Below, one piece after another: positions 20,135 to 30,464 of a stretch of DNA of 64,000 bases. A model generated the notes under the pieces. It saw nothing but the letters and a program-made list of their open reading frames with translations, did no database searches and had not been told where the DNA came from. The translations under genes and the position numbers were made by a program. Within the stretch, counting starts at the first letter, position 1; every line of letters starts with the position of its first letter. Source of the DNA: Epithemia pelagica (lineage: Eukaryota > Bacillariophyta > Bacillariophyceae > Surirellales > Surirellaceae); NCBI GenBank assembly GCA_946965045.2, contig OX337236.1, positions 3,410,001 to 3,474,000 on the forward strand, in the 5' to 3' direction.

Positions 20135-21307
20135 ATGACCACAACACTGAAAGACCAAGCATGGCAGGCGGACCTTGTTTTGTTAGACGAGTCACCTGAA
20201 TGGAATATGGAGGACTGGCCTCCTCTTGAGGGTCGATGGCGTTATCGTCATGCTACGGTTGTACTTGATCATCCCGATCAAGACAATAACATCAACAACA
20301 AGAGACAAACGGTAGTCGTGATGGGCGGAAATACACAAGAATTAGTCTTAACCAACTCCGTTCTTGTTATGAATTTATCAGAATCAAACAAGCAGTGGCG
20401 AGAAGGGCCACCCATGAACAAGAAATGTGACGAACATGCCGCTGTTGTGTGCAATGGAGGTGTCTACGTGATGGGAGGATACACTAGATATTCAAGTTTG
20501 GATTGTATCGAACAAATAAATGCCACCGATTTGCTCCAACCATCTTCGACATCAAGCAGCTCGAAGAAGAGCCATTGGACGACATTGACATGTCGCTTAT
20601 CAACGGGAAGATTTGGATGTTGTGCTGTTGCGGTTCACAACCGATACATCGTTGTAGTGGGTGGCTACAACGATGATTATTTGTCGTCGGTGGACATTTT
20701 TGATACAAGGAACCACACTGTCACTGCGGGACCATCCATGACCATTCCTCGATTTGAATGTGCCAGTGCGGTCATTGGTCACCGCATCTTTGTCGTTGGA
20801 GGTCGTAACAAGCATGGCAATCTTGACTCGGTGGAGTATTTGGACTTTGCAGAGGAGAGAAAAGACGGAACTTTGTCTACAGCTATTTGCTTCTCGTCCA
20901 GTTGGATCACTCATTCTGAGTTGGTGTTTTCCAATGTACGAAGTTCTTGTGCAGTGGTTACCGTGGGATCTTGTCTGGTGGTGGCGGGAGGATGGCGCAA
21001 TACAACCGTGGAAGTGTTGGATACGAACCGCAACCGTGTGTGGAATCTCCCACCATTCGTGGATTATCGCAGGGGCTGCAATATGGTGACTGTTGCCAAT
21101 CACGTTGCCGTGATTGGTGGATGGGACAATCCTACCTGTGCGACATTACAACTTCTGGATAGAAATTCATGGTGTTTTCGACAACTCTGTGAGCAGCCTC
21201 GGAACAAATGGTATCATTGTCTAGAAAGATCGAGTAACGGAGATGTCAATGTAACATCCAGCACCATCTCGACATCCACTCTTAATCGATTCAGGACCAA
21301 TACATGA
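20135..21307 (+). CDS. K5, Kelch-repeat protein
   Basis: 390 aa from the ATG at 20135 (MTTTLKDQAWQADLVLLDES). Six GG blades are present. The first loop is Asn-rich (DQDNNINNKRQTVVVMGG). The tail departs from the family: after ERSSNGDVNVTSSTISTSTL the usual KRAR segment is replaced by NRFRTNT and a stop, the same tail type as the fragment at 60107. The reading frame remains open for 216 codons upstream, and the last 60 of these resemble the in-frame upstream stretch of K3 (HDLSRD..SYPSLVHPFRQV). A longer N-terminus is therefore possible but unproven. Confidence 0.86.
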   Translation: MTTTLKDQAWQADLVLLDESPEWNMEDWPPLEGRWRYRHATVVLDHPDQDNNINNKRQTVVVMGGNTQELVLTNSVLVMNLSESNKQWREGPPMNKKCDEHAAVVCNGGVYVMGGYTRYSSLDCIEQINATDLLQPSSTSSSSKKSHWTTLTCRLSTGRFGCCAVAVHNRYIVVVGGYNDDYLSSVDIFDTRNHTVTAGPSMTIPRFECASAVIGHRIFVVGGRNKHGNLDSVEYLDFAEERKDGTLSTAICFSSSWITHSELVFSNVRSSCAVVTVGSCLVVAGGWRNTTVEVLDTNRNRVWNLPPFVDYRRGCNMVTVANHVAVIGGWDNPTCATLQLLDRNSWCFRQLCEQPRNKWYHCLERSSNGDVNVTSSTISTSTLNRFRTNT

Positions 21308-22170
21308 TGGAGGATGGCACTTGAGAAATGTGCAACAAGTTGCACGGCCATGGTCGAGCAACTATATCATTGTCATTATACTCTCAAACAAAAAAGGAGA
21401 TCGTGCCCATCCCGTCCATCCTGAGTTACGTTGTCAATCATACAGGTTAATGAAAGGCTCTAAATCACTATACCTAAACGGAGTGACTTGCTTTGTCGAA
21501 AAAGACACTACAGTAGACGGGTATCACAGATCAACTCCTAGCATGTTTTGAAGGCAACACCTTGTACAGAAGATGACCGCACATGATTTTCCTTCTGAAG
21601 CCATGGCGTTTGTGGCATTATCCGTGTAGTAGATAATGAGATGTTACAGCGTCTGCCATGGCACTGCTGTCCTCTGCAAACCTGCCGATGTGATGCAACC
21701 ACTTTTGGATGAATGGCCACGGTACCGTTCCCTCTCTGTGCAGTTGAAAACTCACTTGTCTTGAATAGAATGTATCATCTTCAATGGACGATGACAGTAT
21801 TTTATGGTCTCATTGTATCTTTTAGACACAGAAGGAGCGGCCTGAATTATGTCTCTTCAAGTGATGGCACATGACGAACAAGTGACGTTTCGACCATCCC
21901 AGTCGGTGGGGCCGTGGATTGGTAGCATTGGCTTTGTTTGGTTTCCGTTGCGAATGCAGCAGTGCCAAGTACTTCCCCTGTTGCAGGCAGGACAGGCTTA
22001 TCATGGGTCGTCGACTCGGTACAAATATTGGTGTTGCCACGATTCCCAAAACTGTGCTTCTGGTGGACCTTGTTCTGACAAGGCAACTGTTTTGGAAGTC
22101 GTCATTATTTGATCCACCCATGGTGATGGTGATGCTTCGATCAACCTGTTGTTGTTTGGCTGCTATTGGT
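21308..22170 (+). repeat. Duplicated block F, copy 1 (K5 3' side)
   Basis: Matches 60320-61330, which again follows a K5-type Kelch ending. Shared landmarks are ACCAATACATGATGGAGGAT, CTGCCATGGCACTGCTGTCC and GTTGCGAATGCAGCAGTGC-type text. No intact gene. A - frame 22121-21822 and a + frame 21849-22112 compete, and neither is recognisable. Confidence 0.55.
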
Positions 22171-22580
22171 GGATCATGAGTTGTGATTTTTCACTTCTTG
22201 TCGTGACCCTTGGTGAAAGAGACGGACGATTGTTAGAGTTGGGTGTTGTTTGGATGGGTCAAGGTGAATCTTGTTGTCACTGTTGTCCACTTCTGATGGT
22301 TCTTTGTGGAAATCGAGCACGGGTGGTTGCTTCTTCTGTACTTTGGTTTTATTATTGGGAGTGGAAGTGGGGAAACCGACGAGTTTTACACACCACTCCA
22401 CAACGACAATCTTTGTACCTCGAACTAAGCAGCAGAATCAGCAAGAAGCGACAACAAGCACAAGAGAGGCTCTATGACGAACTCCCCCAACAAAGCCTTG
22501 TCACGAGCAGGACAGGAATGATGATTGATTGTTCATTGTCAAGTCTGACTTCTCTTACTTGTCGTGAAATCCTCATCTAG
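22149..22580 (+). CDS. Hypothetical frame, 143 codons
   Basis: An open + frame with two hydrophobic stretches and a charged, helical C-terminal part (SLYLELSSRISKKRQQAQER). Its start overlaps the point (CTGTTGTTGTTTGGCTG) that is fused to Kelch K12 at 61340. No family recognised. It could be a remnant rather than a functional gene. Confidence 0.25.
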   Translation: MLFGCYWWIMSCDFSLLVVTLGERDGRLLELGVVWMGQGESCCHCCPLLMVLCGNRARVVASSVLWFYYWEWKWGNRRVLHTTPQRQSLYLELSSRISKKRQQAQERLYDELPQQSLVTSRTGMMIDCSLSSLTSLTCREILI

Positions 22581-22599
22581 TTTGTCTCTATTTGGCTGT

Positions 22600-23010
22600 A
22601 GGTCCTTTTGCAGGAACCTCTGACACACGAAACTCTTGTACGTTCTCGACGCCAGGTGGATCCAAGCGACGACTCCCCCGGTCCACTTTTTGTTCCTTGC
22701 ACTCGTGTGGTTTTCAATCAAGACGACAACACCACCCATTGGCAAATGTAGCACCAGTCCTGACACCCACCGTGGCGAACGGAGCCCATTGAACCAGTGC
22801 GATTTGCGTCTGCCACAAGGATTGTCATCTGCGCGAGCATATTGCAAACAACCGGCTAAGACGGCACGAGACGGATTTGGCTCTCCAAAAAAGATGATGA
22901 ATGATGGAGTCGGTATCAATAATGACATAGGACCAAGCTTTGCGGTCCAACCACGTCCAAGAAGACAAATGCAGGCGTCTGGTGCGAGCTAATGCAACAC
23001 GGGAAGCGAG
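22600..23010 (-). pseudogene. Remnant of an unidentified - strand gene, block E copy 2
   Basis: Counterpart of 5331-5770. The frame 22928-22539 (129 codons) is longer and includes HWFNGLRSPRWVSGLVLHLP and MGGVVVLIENHTSARNKKWT. It is the better preserved of the two copies. Function unknown. Confidence 0.42.
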
Positions 23011-23166
23011 TCACAATGGGATGAATGACATCAAGAGAAGACCACTCTCTCTGTTGTTTCATATTTGTGGGGATATCTATTACCCAGTGGATGTTGAATT
23101 GTCAATCTGTGGACCTCTTCATGACAGCTTATTGTGGGATCTCGCTCTCTCCCACATGTCGTAACA

Positions 23167-23215
23167 AAAAGATACTTTTCTTGAGGCTTGTCATGAAATC
23201 TATGTGCGATTGATT
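23167..23215 (+). promoter_or_regulatory. Conserved Kelch 5' box (K6)
   Basis: AAAAGATACTTTTCTTGAGG, then CTTGTCATGAAATCT and ATGTGCGATTGATT, 161 bp before the K6 ATG. Confidence 0.5.
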
Positions 23216-23327
23216 GCCCTTGTCTCTCCACGCCACACACGCGTCGCAAAAAAAAACTCGCTGCAAAAGCTTCCACATTAATACAAATACAATACTCTTC
23301 TTGTCGACATCGTCAAGCGCCGTGACC

Positions 23328-24527
23328 ATGACCACAACAACACTGAAAGAACAAGCATGGCAGTCGGGCCTTGTCCTGTTAGACGAGACACCGGAATGGA
23401 ATTCCGAGGACTGGCCTCCTCTTGCGGGTGGATGGCGTTATCGTCATGCTTCGGTCGTACTGAATCATACCGATAACAACCAAGAACAAACGGTCGTCGT
23501 GTTGGGCGGATATCAACCGGGGCTAGGCGAGCTCGATTCCATTCATGTATTAAACTTGGCAGAATCAAACAAGCAGTGGCGAGAAGGGCCACGCATGAAC
23601 CAGAAACGTGATGGACATGCCGCTGTGGTGTGCAATGGCGGCATTTACGTGATGGGAGGAGACACTGGAGCACCTTTGGATTGTATCAAACAAATTGATG
23701 CCAATTATTTGCTGCATTCATCTTTGACAACCAGCATCACACACGAGATGAACTGGACGACATTGACATGCCGGTTATCAACGCCACGATGGGGATGTTC
23801 TGCTGTCGCGGTTCACAACCGATACATCGTTGTAATGGGTGGCTACAACGATCGTTATTTGTCGTCGGTGGATATTATTGATACCAGCAACCACACTGTC
23901 ACTGCAGGACCATCCATGGCTGTTCCAAGACATTGGTGTGCCAGTGCGGTCATAGGTCACCGCATCTTTGTCGTTGGAGGCTTTAACGCGGACGGCAATC
24001 TTGACTCGGTGGAGTATTTGGACTACGCAACACCCTGTGACAATGATGAGACAGAAAAGGAAACTGGCTCGACGTTCATTTCTTTCTCACCCACCTGGAC
24101 GACTCATTCGGAGTTGAGGCTTTCCAATGCACGAAGTCGTTATGCAATGGTTGCCGTGGGATCTTGTCTTGTGGTGGCGGGAGGATACGAATCATCCGTG
24201 GAGGTCTTGGATACGCATCACAACCGCATGTGGAATCTCGCTGGACTGCAAGAAGAACGATGGGGCTGCAGTATGGTCCCTGTTACCAATCACGTTGCCG
24301 TGATCGGCGGATGGTACAATCCGACCTGCGCGACATTGCCACTAATGGACAAGAATACATGGTGTTTTCGTCGACTCTGTGAGCAGCAGCCCAACGGATG
24401 GCGCCAGCTCCGGGATGGAATGGATATCGGACATGTTCCTATTTCACGCTTTTCCACCTCGACATCAGCTCATAAACGAGCAAGGCCCGATACACGCCGT
24501 GGTGATGAAGACAAGGATGAAACTTGA
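23328..24527 (+). CDS. K6, Kelch-repeat protein
   Basis: 399 aa from the ATG at 23328 (MTTTTLKEQAWQSGLVLLDE). Six GG blades are present, and the second reads GGIYVMGGDT, a variant shared with K10 and K11 (AESNKQWREGPRMNQKRDGH). The central blades carry the commonest sequence of the cluster (GGYNDRYLSSVDIIDTSNHT). The tail SAHKRARPDTRRGDEDKDET is complete. No sign of inactivation. It is one of the best candidates for a working gene. Confidence 0.88.
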   Translation: MTTTTLKEQAWQSGLVLLDETPEWNSEDWPPLAGGWRYRHASVVLNHTDNNQEQTVVVLGGYQPGLGELDSIHVLNLAESNKQWREGPRMNQKRDGHAAVVCNGGIYVMGGDTGAPLDCIKQIDANYLLHSSLTTSITHEMNWTTLTCRLSTPRWGCSAVAVHNRYIVVMGGYNDRYLSSVDIIDTSNHTVTAGPSMAVPRHWCASAVIGHRIFVVGGFNADGNLDSVEYLDYATPCDNDETEKETGSTFISFSPTWTTHSELRLSNARSRYAMVAVGSCLVVAGGYESSVEVLDTHHNRMWNLAGLQEERWGCSMVPVTNHVAVIGGWYNPTCATLPLMDKNTWCFRRLCEQQPNGWRQLRDGMDIGHVPISRFSTSTSAHKRARPDTRRGDEDKDET

Positions 24528-25865
24528 AGTGGACATCACGTTGCATTAATGTTCTACAATGACGAAACTTTCGAATAATCATTTCGATCTCAAATAGTTT
24601 TCTTAGTGGCTGATACCTGTGGAATTATCATGTGAATCATGTCATACGGCATGTCCGGGAGAACGCGACTGGTCCGAAACAATGTCATGGATTCTGTAGA
24701 CTTTTGCTCTGTGTTGAGTGCTATTGTCGTATTGTTGAGTAAGGTTATTTTGGCAGTCCCTGCGGTATTTCTCCGTGGCAAGTAATACTCCCTCGCACCA
24801 CCCGTTTCCATCCTCGGAATGCAAAGTCTTCTTGTCCACATATAACAGGGACACACTCTCGTGGCTGTGGAGACAGACAGAGGCGCGCTATCGGAGCTTC
24901 CTGATCTAACCAAGCCTCAATGACGGTGAGCGTTTGCTGTAGCTACGGTTGATTGTTTTCTTGCCGTGAGGAGAAAGTGGTGGTCGGAACAGGGGTCGAT
25001 GGTTGGGACGTCAATTGCAAAAAGGGTTGTGGGCAAGTAAAAGTCTGGGAAACCTTGTGTGGGACCGCCTGAACACCCACACTATGTTCCCGAGCGAGTG
25101 GAATTCAACACCCACCAAGAATTGGACATGTACACCATGGCCAAATCGGATGCCAGGTCAGCGAGACGTTTTACCTGGAACACGGCAAACTCAAAGGTTA
25201 AGTGATGATTGTCAGTTGGAACCCAAAAACGCGCGGTGGAATCTGACCAATTCGACTACGCAATGTGAGATATTGGCCATCTTGCTTCTTCTGGGCGATA
25301 AAGAGAGCGGCGTAGCATCCCAATTCCCGACTGTCGCAAGGTCTTGAGTGGCATTCAATCGTGCCACAATGTGGGACGTTGAGACTTTGTTATTGTCTCT
25401 TCAAGGTCCTGCTGCTATTGTCTTGAGGCAGAGCCGCAGTCGTCGTCATCCTGCTAGTCATCATGGTTGCTTGATGAAGCCAGGGAAGAGCTTGGCTCGT
25501 GGTGGCCGTTGTAGGGAGGGGAGGTGTCTTGTTGGTGTGTGGTTATTGGTGGAAACAACCTCACCACTCGTTGTTCTGCCACAGCTGAGTGACCGTTGAC
25601 CAAACTCGAGGCTTGTTCCAATCCTGTACATTCTCCTGACCCATCCGCAGATGGACCCGTCCACAATTGGATTTGTTCATTGCAAAGGCTGGTTTCTCTA
25701 AATTGTCGCGACAGTGGCGTCCTCATCTGGTTTGGCTCTATAAAAGGCTGTGGGTTGTTTTGACATGAGAATGTTTCGACGGTTTGTTCTTGTGGATGTT
25801 GTCCATCGTTTGGTTTTGGGAACAGATCTGGATTCGCGCATCTTTTGTGGGGAAAGATACGCTCT
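24528..25865. other. K6 3' side with unidentified remnants
   Basis: No complete gene. On the - strand, 24854-24642 reads like protein (YVDKKTLHSEDGNGWCEGVL) and neighbours another frame at 24913-24590. On the + strand, 25060-25200 contains EHPHYVPERVEFNTHQELDM and then slips frame. On the - strand a frame of about 137 codons (25865-25454) is cut at its N-terminal side exactly where the copia LTR begins. All are unidentified. Confidence 0.35.
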
Positions 25866-26105
25866 TGAATAAAAACTGACGGCCAGACGCAATATACGGC
25901 TTGCAACAATCAAACTATCAGAAATTATGATGACTAAACTAGGGGTGCCCTTTGGGGGCAAATCGCTCACGTAGGGGCCAAACAGCGACCACGGTACCCA
26001 CTAGCGAACACATAACTAGGGGCCGGGCGATGCCAGGCGGTGCGTAGCGAGGCATGGCGAGGCCCTTCGTAGGTTACAAAGGGGGCGCCCGTGATTATTT
26101 ATTCA
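25866..26105 (-). repeat. Copia LTR (3' LTR of the element)
   Basis: 240 bp, TG...CA bounded with 7-bp inverted ends (TGAATAA/TTATTCA). No difference from the other LTR was found by eye. Confidence 0.92.
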
Positions 26106-26228
26106 GTCCCCGCGAACAAAATCGGGGTGGGCAACTTCGTTTAGTTCGTCATGTCAGCAGAGGCCGGTCCAGTACGTCGGACTATTCTTCAAAAGGGGGC
26201 GATCCCATTTTGGATCTAAAAAGGGGTG

Positions 26229-29200
26229 CTACCACATGATACGTTGGGCCAGGAATCGCAATCGAGGTCCGGGTAGCAGTTTGGTTAGGATATCGGCAAG
26301 ATTCGTTTCACCTTCTTCCCATGCAATGCGCACAAGCCCAGCGGCTTGCGCTTCACGAGTCCGATGATAAGCAATTGCGTTGTGCTTCTTTTTTAGGACT
26401 GATTCCGGCTGCGTCGAGTTCTTAAACACAGATTCATTGTCGCAAAACACATTCGTCTCTCCATCCAACGGGATACCCATCATTCGCAACTTATAACGAA
26501 ATGCTTCAATCATTTCAATGGCAGTCTTCATCGCCACGAACTCACTGCCAAATGTAGACGTCTCAACAGTGTTTTGTCGTTTTGAATACCACATGATCGG
26601 TGCTCGTTGCAAGAACAGTAGGACTCCTGTTTGAGAGCGCCGTGTGACACGACATCCAGCATGATCAGCATCGACAAAGCAAGTCGTGGTGACAGCGTTT
26701 CCACGCGGTGCTGGTGCGTTTGGCGGGATCGGCTCGGCAGCATCAGGGTAATACTCAGACCAATCCGGTCGGGTAAAACGTGACTCGTCGAAGTCAGGGG
26801 TTGTGTCGTCGAACACAATGGCGGATCTATCGTACTTCTTCAGATACGCGAAGATGTGCAACGTTTGCTCGAGATGTCCTTCTCGTGGATTCGCCATAAA
26901 ACGGGACATATGGGAGACTGCGGTTGTAATGTCGATACGACCGAGTTCAACAATCCAACGGAGAATACCGATCAGTCCTTGGTAACAGTTTGCACGTCTT
27001 GCGTCGAGTTCAGGAGACGCGTCCAATTCCGGGCGATATCCATCGGCGATCGGCGTCGTCACTTTTGACTTCAGCTTTTCTCCGGATTTCTCCAGTTCCG
27101 TTTCGACTTCGGCAAGAGCACGCTTACAATACTTGTCAGCGGACATGGCCCAACGATCACGGTTCGACGGATCTTGCGTGTCGGGTATGGTATAACGCCG
27201 AATTTCGGATCCCAAGTATTCGTCTGGTGGTTTGATACTGTCGGGCTTGATCGTATAGCGCCTCTGTAGGTCCTGCATCACGGTTTTGGGATCATGACTA
27301 ACAATCAGCAGATCATCAATATAGACCAAAACATACTCGTAATACTGGAACCCATCAGATGGTCGAGTGTTCGCTCGAAGCCATACATCTGGATCAGCTT
27401 GACACATCTTAAATCCCATGTCGCGGAGCGTTGCGGCGATGTGATCACGCCACCTTGCGGCAGAACTTTTGAGACCATATAATGCGCGCACTATCAGTGC
27501 AGGTTGTCCAACCTTATCTGGTCCAAATTCGAGTCCCGCGGTGGTATAGGTCTTCTCTTTAGTCGGTGCGTTGAGATATGCGTTTTGCACGTCCCCGACA
27601 AGAACATCAAGACCATTTAGTGCAGCGATAGTAAAAGCAATGCGTACGCTATCGCGTGATACCACACTAGAATAGGTTGATTCTTTGGGTGGATCAGTTT
27701 TGTGGCCTCCGGCCACTAACCGTGCTTTTCGTCGCAGGTCTGATTTGATGTCAAAAACCATGTGACAGGGAATATGCTTGTATCCAGAAGGCACTTCGCC
27801 ATCAGCTGGAAAGTCGAAAGCAATGCCAACGTTCTTCATTTCTTTCTCTATAGCCTTACGCCAGAAGTCAGTCCCCGTTCGGCGGTCAATCGCCAGGGCT
27901 TCTTCCACAGAGTGGGGCAACTCAATGCCATACTTGTGCGTTCGCTTCCAATAACGTGACTTTACCTTTTTGATAATGCGGTCTCGTTTGCGAAGTGCAC
28001 GTGGCACCCACCATGCCAAAGCAGGCTCTTTTGCGATGCCAGTGGATACTGCGTATTCGGCGGCTTCAATCATATTTCCATTCTTGACGTCTTTGAGCGG
28101 CAGCCAAACAGTCGATTGATCGGACAGTTCACATTGCAATTCCCAGCCTTTCGTTGTGTGGTGTGATGTGCCGTCAAGGAACGATGCGTCTGTTTGCTTA
28201 ACTGCGGTCTCATCACTGCGGTGACCCACAATGGCTTTCAATGTGTTGAACGCATTGCCCTCCGGGTCAACTTGCGAATACAGATTCTCTGCGATCATAT
28301 TGGTTGCATACGACTCGACCGATCCATCCGGAAACTGTACATCGTAGTACCGGGTATCAAGGATTGGGTTTGCGTCGCGCTCACCAATAGGTCGCCCATG
28401 AGCATCTTTCGTACGTCCAATGATTTTCGCTCGAGCGCTTTCACCTCCTCGCGGCAGCATAACTTCAGCGGTGAGATATTCGTCTAGTTCCTCCGGCGTG
28501 TACGCGTCGGATTCCAGGGCTTCGGCCTCTGGGAACAAGGGCTCTAGAAGTTCACCTTCGTCAAAGAGGTCTGGGGGTGGATCGCTCCCAGTTGTGCCAT
28601 CAGATGGCGGCTCTTTCATTTGCGTTTGAATAGCGGCATCATAGTCCAACAACTGCTGATGAATCGTCGGATTCTTCAGGTCGTCTTCCGGAATGGCCCA
28701 CACATCTTTCCGTGTGACATGATTGCCCTCTTGCGTTAGGATTTCATAGGCCATATCATCGGTGCAATCATCGGCTAAACCCAACCATCGGCCAATCAGT
28801 CTTTTTTCGAAGGGAAACTGTGCCATGGGCATGCGATAATACACCGGCTGATAGAATTGGAACATGGCTAATGGAGAGATGTCTGGCGTTGAGCCAATTA
28901 CATGCTCGAACGGTGTACGTCCATCTAATTCAGGGATATCGGATGCCGTGAGTTGCCGTACGTGTGAGCACCATTTAAGAGCATAGCTCCATAAACGTCG
29001 TGGTGCGCCGGTCGTCCTCATAATCTTGACAACTCCCTTCTTTAGTTCACGAATGCTCGCTTCGGCGGCGTTCTGCCATGGACTATAAGGAACCGTTTTC
29101 TCCATCTTTATGCGGTACTCGTTGCATATTTCACGGGACTTCCCTAGGAACAATTCTCGGGCACCATCAGATACCATTGTTTGGGGAATCCCTACATTGT

Positions 29201-30458
29201 GAATCAAAGACATCAATCCTTCAGGATGTTGCTTTTTCGACTTCCAGGGGTAAACGTGGTCGAATCCTTTGCCGTCGGTAAAGATCGAGGCGCCCGTGTC
29301 CCCGTTCAGTGATACTTCCTTGGCAAACATCTCGTCCGAGAACCAACGGCCTTTCACATTGGGGAATTTGAGCCACGGTGCCTTCTTACGGACCTTACGC
29401 TCAGATGGGATTAATACGTTTCGTACTCCAGCCTGCGTCGTCACTTTAAGCGTATTCTTCGCTTTGGGTAAACCAATGCCCCAACGTTGTGACAGTACGG
29501 CTGCATCAAGCACTCCCTTTCCAGCAGGATCGGCTGGGGAAGACTCGTTAGCAGTCTTGATCATGTACAGCCGACGTTCACGTTTGTCCTCCGGGACTAC
29601 ATCAGCCTCCTCCTTTTCTGGATGAACAGTGACCGTCGCTATTAAGCGTTCGTATAGGTCGTCGCCTTGTGCGTCGGCGTCCAGATCGGGTGATGGATTC
29701 GCAAAAGCATGCTGGTACGTTCGCACTGCTTTGATGAGTCGTGGAATGGAGGATGCGGCAATCGAATTCGGATCGCCATTGCGAATGACAGTAGCGGCAG
29801 CTACACCCAGTTTCTCCTCCGCGTCCGCAAAGGCGGTAGAACGAGGTTGCCATGGGCTATCGGCAGTTAGCACAACTTGTGGCAAGTGTTCCAGCTCGTC
29901 AGAAGTGGGTTTGCGAGTGGCGAAACCACTTATTACACCAGCCATGGTGAGTGGGATGGTGAGATCGGCATCTGGTACGTGGATACTATGCGTGCTGTGC
30001 GGGTCAAACTGTTTAGGTACGTCGTTGACAACGATGCCATGGGCACGCATCTGGTTCGGACAGAGTAACGAACTGCCCATTCGGTCCCCTAAAAACAATG
30101 CTTGGTGGATGACAAGCAAGTAAGACTGGTTTTCGCTGTCAGTCCAGACAGTAGCAACAGTCGCAATAGGGACATTGGTCAGCGGGTTATATTCCTCCAC
30201 GAACGGATGCACACTGATATAGCGGTGGGCTTCGGAGAGCATTACGAAGTCTCTTCCCACGGCACAGGTGTCCGCATGTGAGTCCAACTCACAGGTGAGC
30301 TCAATGGTCTTAACACCATATTCGTCGGTGTTCATAGCACATAGACGATGTGCGAAACGTTTAGAATAACTATAATGGGTGCCTACGTGTGCATTCGATT
30401 GAACAATAAGATTCGTTTTATCAATTTTTACTGCTTCGGCAGCGGATACACAGGGCAC
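26229..30458 (-). CDS. pol: Copia pol polyprotein (protease, integrase, RT, RNase H)
   Basis: An open frame of 1409 codons. The protease motif is ELDSHADTCAVG (residues 57-68; D59, then D63). Integrase has D375 (WFSDEMF), D431 (VSDGARE) and E467 (NAAEASIRELK), with 35 residues between the last two, the DD35E spacing. A small Tudor/chromo-like segment (YYDVQFPDGSVESYATNMIA) is near 704-723. Reverse transcriptase spans about 880-1130, with DVQNAYLNAP (956-965) and YIDD (1046-1049). RNase H has D1263 (FVDADHAG), E1306 and D1340 (FCDNES). The frame is the same as gag. The first codon used here is GTG, and no ATG lies between the gag stop and the conserved text, so it is probably made as a gag-pol read-through product. 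No inactivating change seen. Confidence 0.92.
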   Translation of the reverse strand: MPCVSAAEAVKIDKTNLIVQSNAHVGTHYSYSKRFAHRLCAMNTDEYGVKTIELTCELDSHADTCAVGRDFVMLSEAHRYISVHPFVEEYNPLTNVPIATVATVWTDSENQSYLLVIHQALFLGDRMGSSLLCPNQMRAHGIVVNDVPKQFDPHSTHSIHVPDADLTIPLTMAGVISGFATRKPTSDELEHLPQVVLTADSPWQPRSTAFADAEEKLGVAAATVIRNGDPNSIAASSIPRLIKAVRTYQHAFANPSPDLDADAQGDDLYERLIATVTVHPEKEEADVVPEDKRERRLYMIKTANESSPADPAGKGVLDAAVLSQRWGIGLPKAKNTLKVTTQAGVRNVLIPSERKVRKKAPWLKFPNVKGRWFSDEMFAKEVSLNGDTGASIFTDGKGFDHVYPWKSKKQHPEGLMSLIHNVGIPQTMVSDGARELFLGKSREICNEYRIKMEKTVPYSPWQNAAEASIRELKKGVVKIMRTTGAPRRLWSYALKWCSHVRQLTASDIPELDGRTPFEHVIGSTPDISPLAMFQFYQPVYYRMPMAQFPFEKRLIGRWLGLADDCTDDMAYEILTQEGNHVTRKDVWAIPEDDLKNPTIHQQLLDYDAAIQTQMKEPPSDGTTGSDPPPDLFDEGELLEPLFPEAEALESDAYTPEELDEYLTAEVMLPRGGESARAKIIGRTKDAHGRPIGERDANPILDTRYYDVQFPDGSVESYATNMIAENLYSQVDPEGNAFNTLKAIVGHRSDETAVKQTDASFLDGTSHHTTKGWELQCELSDQSTVWLPLKDVKNGNMIEAAEYAVSTGIAKEPALAWWVPRALRKRDRIIKKVKSRYWKRTHKYGIELPHSVEEALAIDRRTGTDFWRKAIEKEMKNVGIAFDFPADGEVPSGYKHIPCHMVFDIKSDLRRKARLVAGGHKTDPPKESTYSSVVSRDSVRIAFTIAALNGLDVLVGDVQNAYLNAPTKEKTYTTAGLEFGPDKVGQPALIVRALYGLKSSAARWRDHIAATLRDMGFKMCQADPDVWLRANTRPSDGFQYYEYVLVYIDDLLIVSHDPKTVMQDLQRRYTIKPDSIKPPDEYLGSEIRRYTIPDTQDPSNRDRWAMSADKYCKRALAEVETELEKSGEKLKSKVTTPIADGYRPELDASPELDARRANCYQGLIGILRWIVELGRIDITTAVSHMSRFMANPREGHLEQTLHIFAYLKKYDRSAIVFDDTTPDFDESRFTRPDWSEYYPDAAEPIPPNAPAPRGNAVTTTCFVDADHAGCRVTRRSQTGVLLFLQRAPIMWYSKRQNTVETSTFGSEFVAMKTAIEMIEAFRYKLRMMGIPLDGETNVFCDNESVFKNSTQPESVLKKKHNAIAYHRTREAQAAGLVRIAWEEGETNLADILTKLLPGPRLRFLAQRIMW

Positions 30459-30464
30459 ACTCCA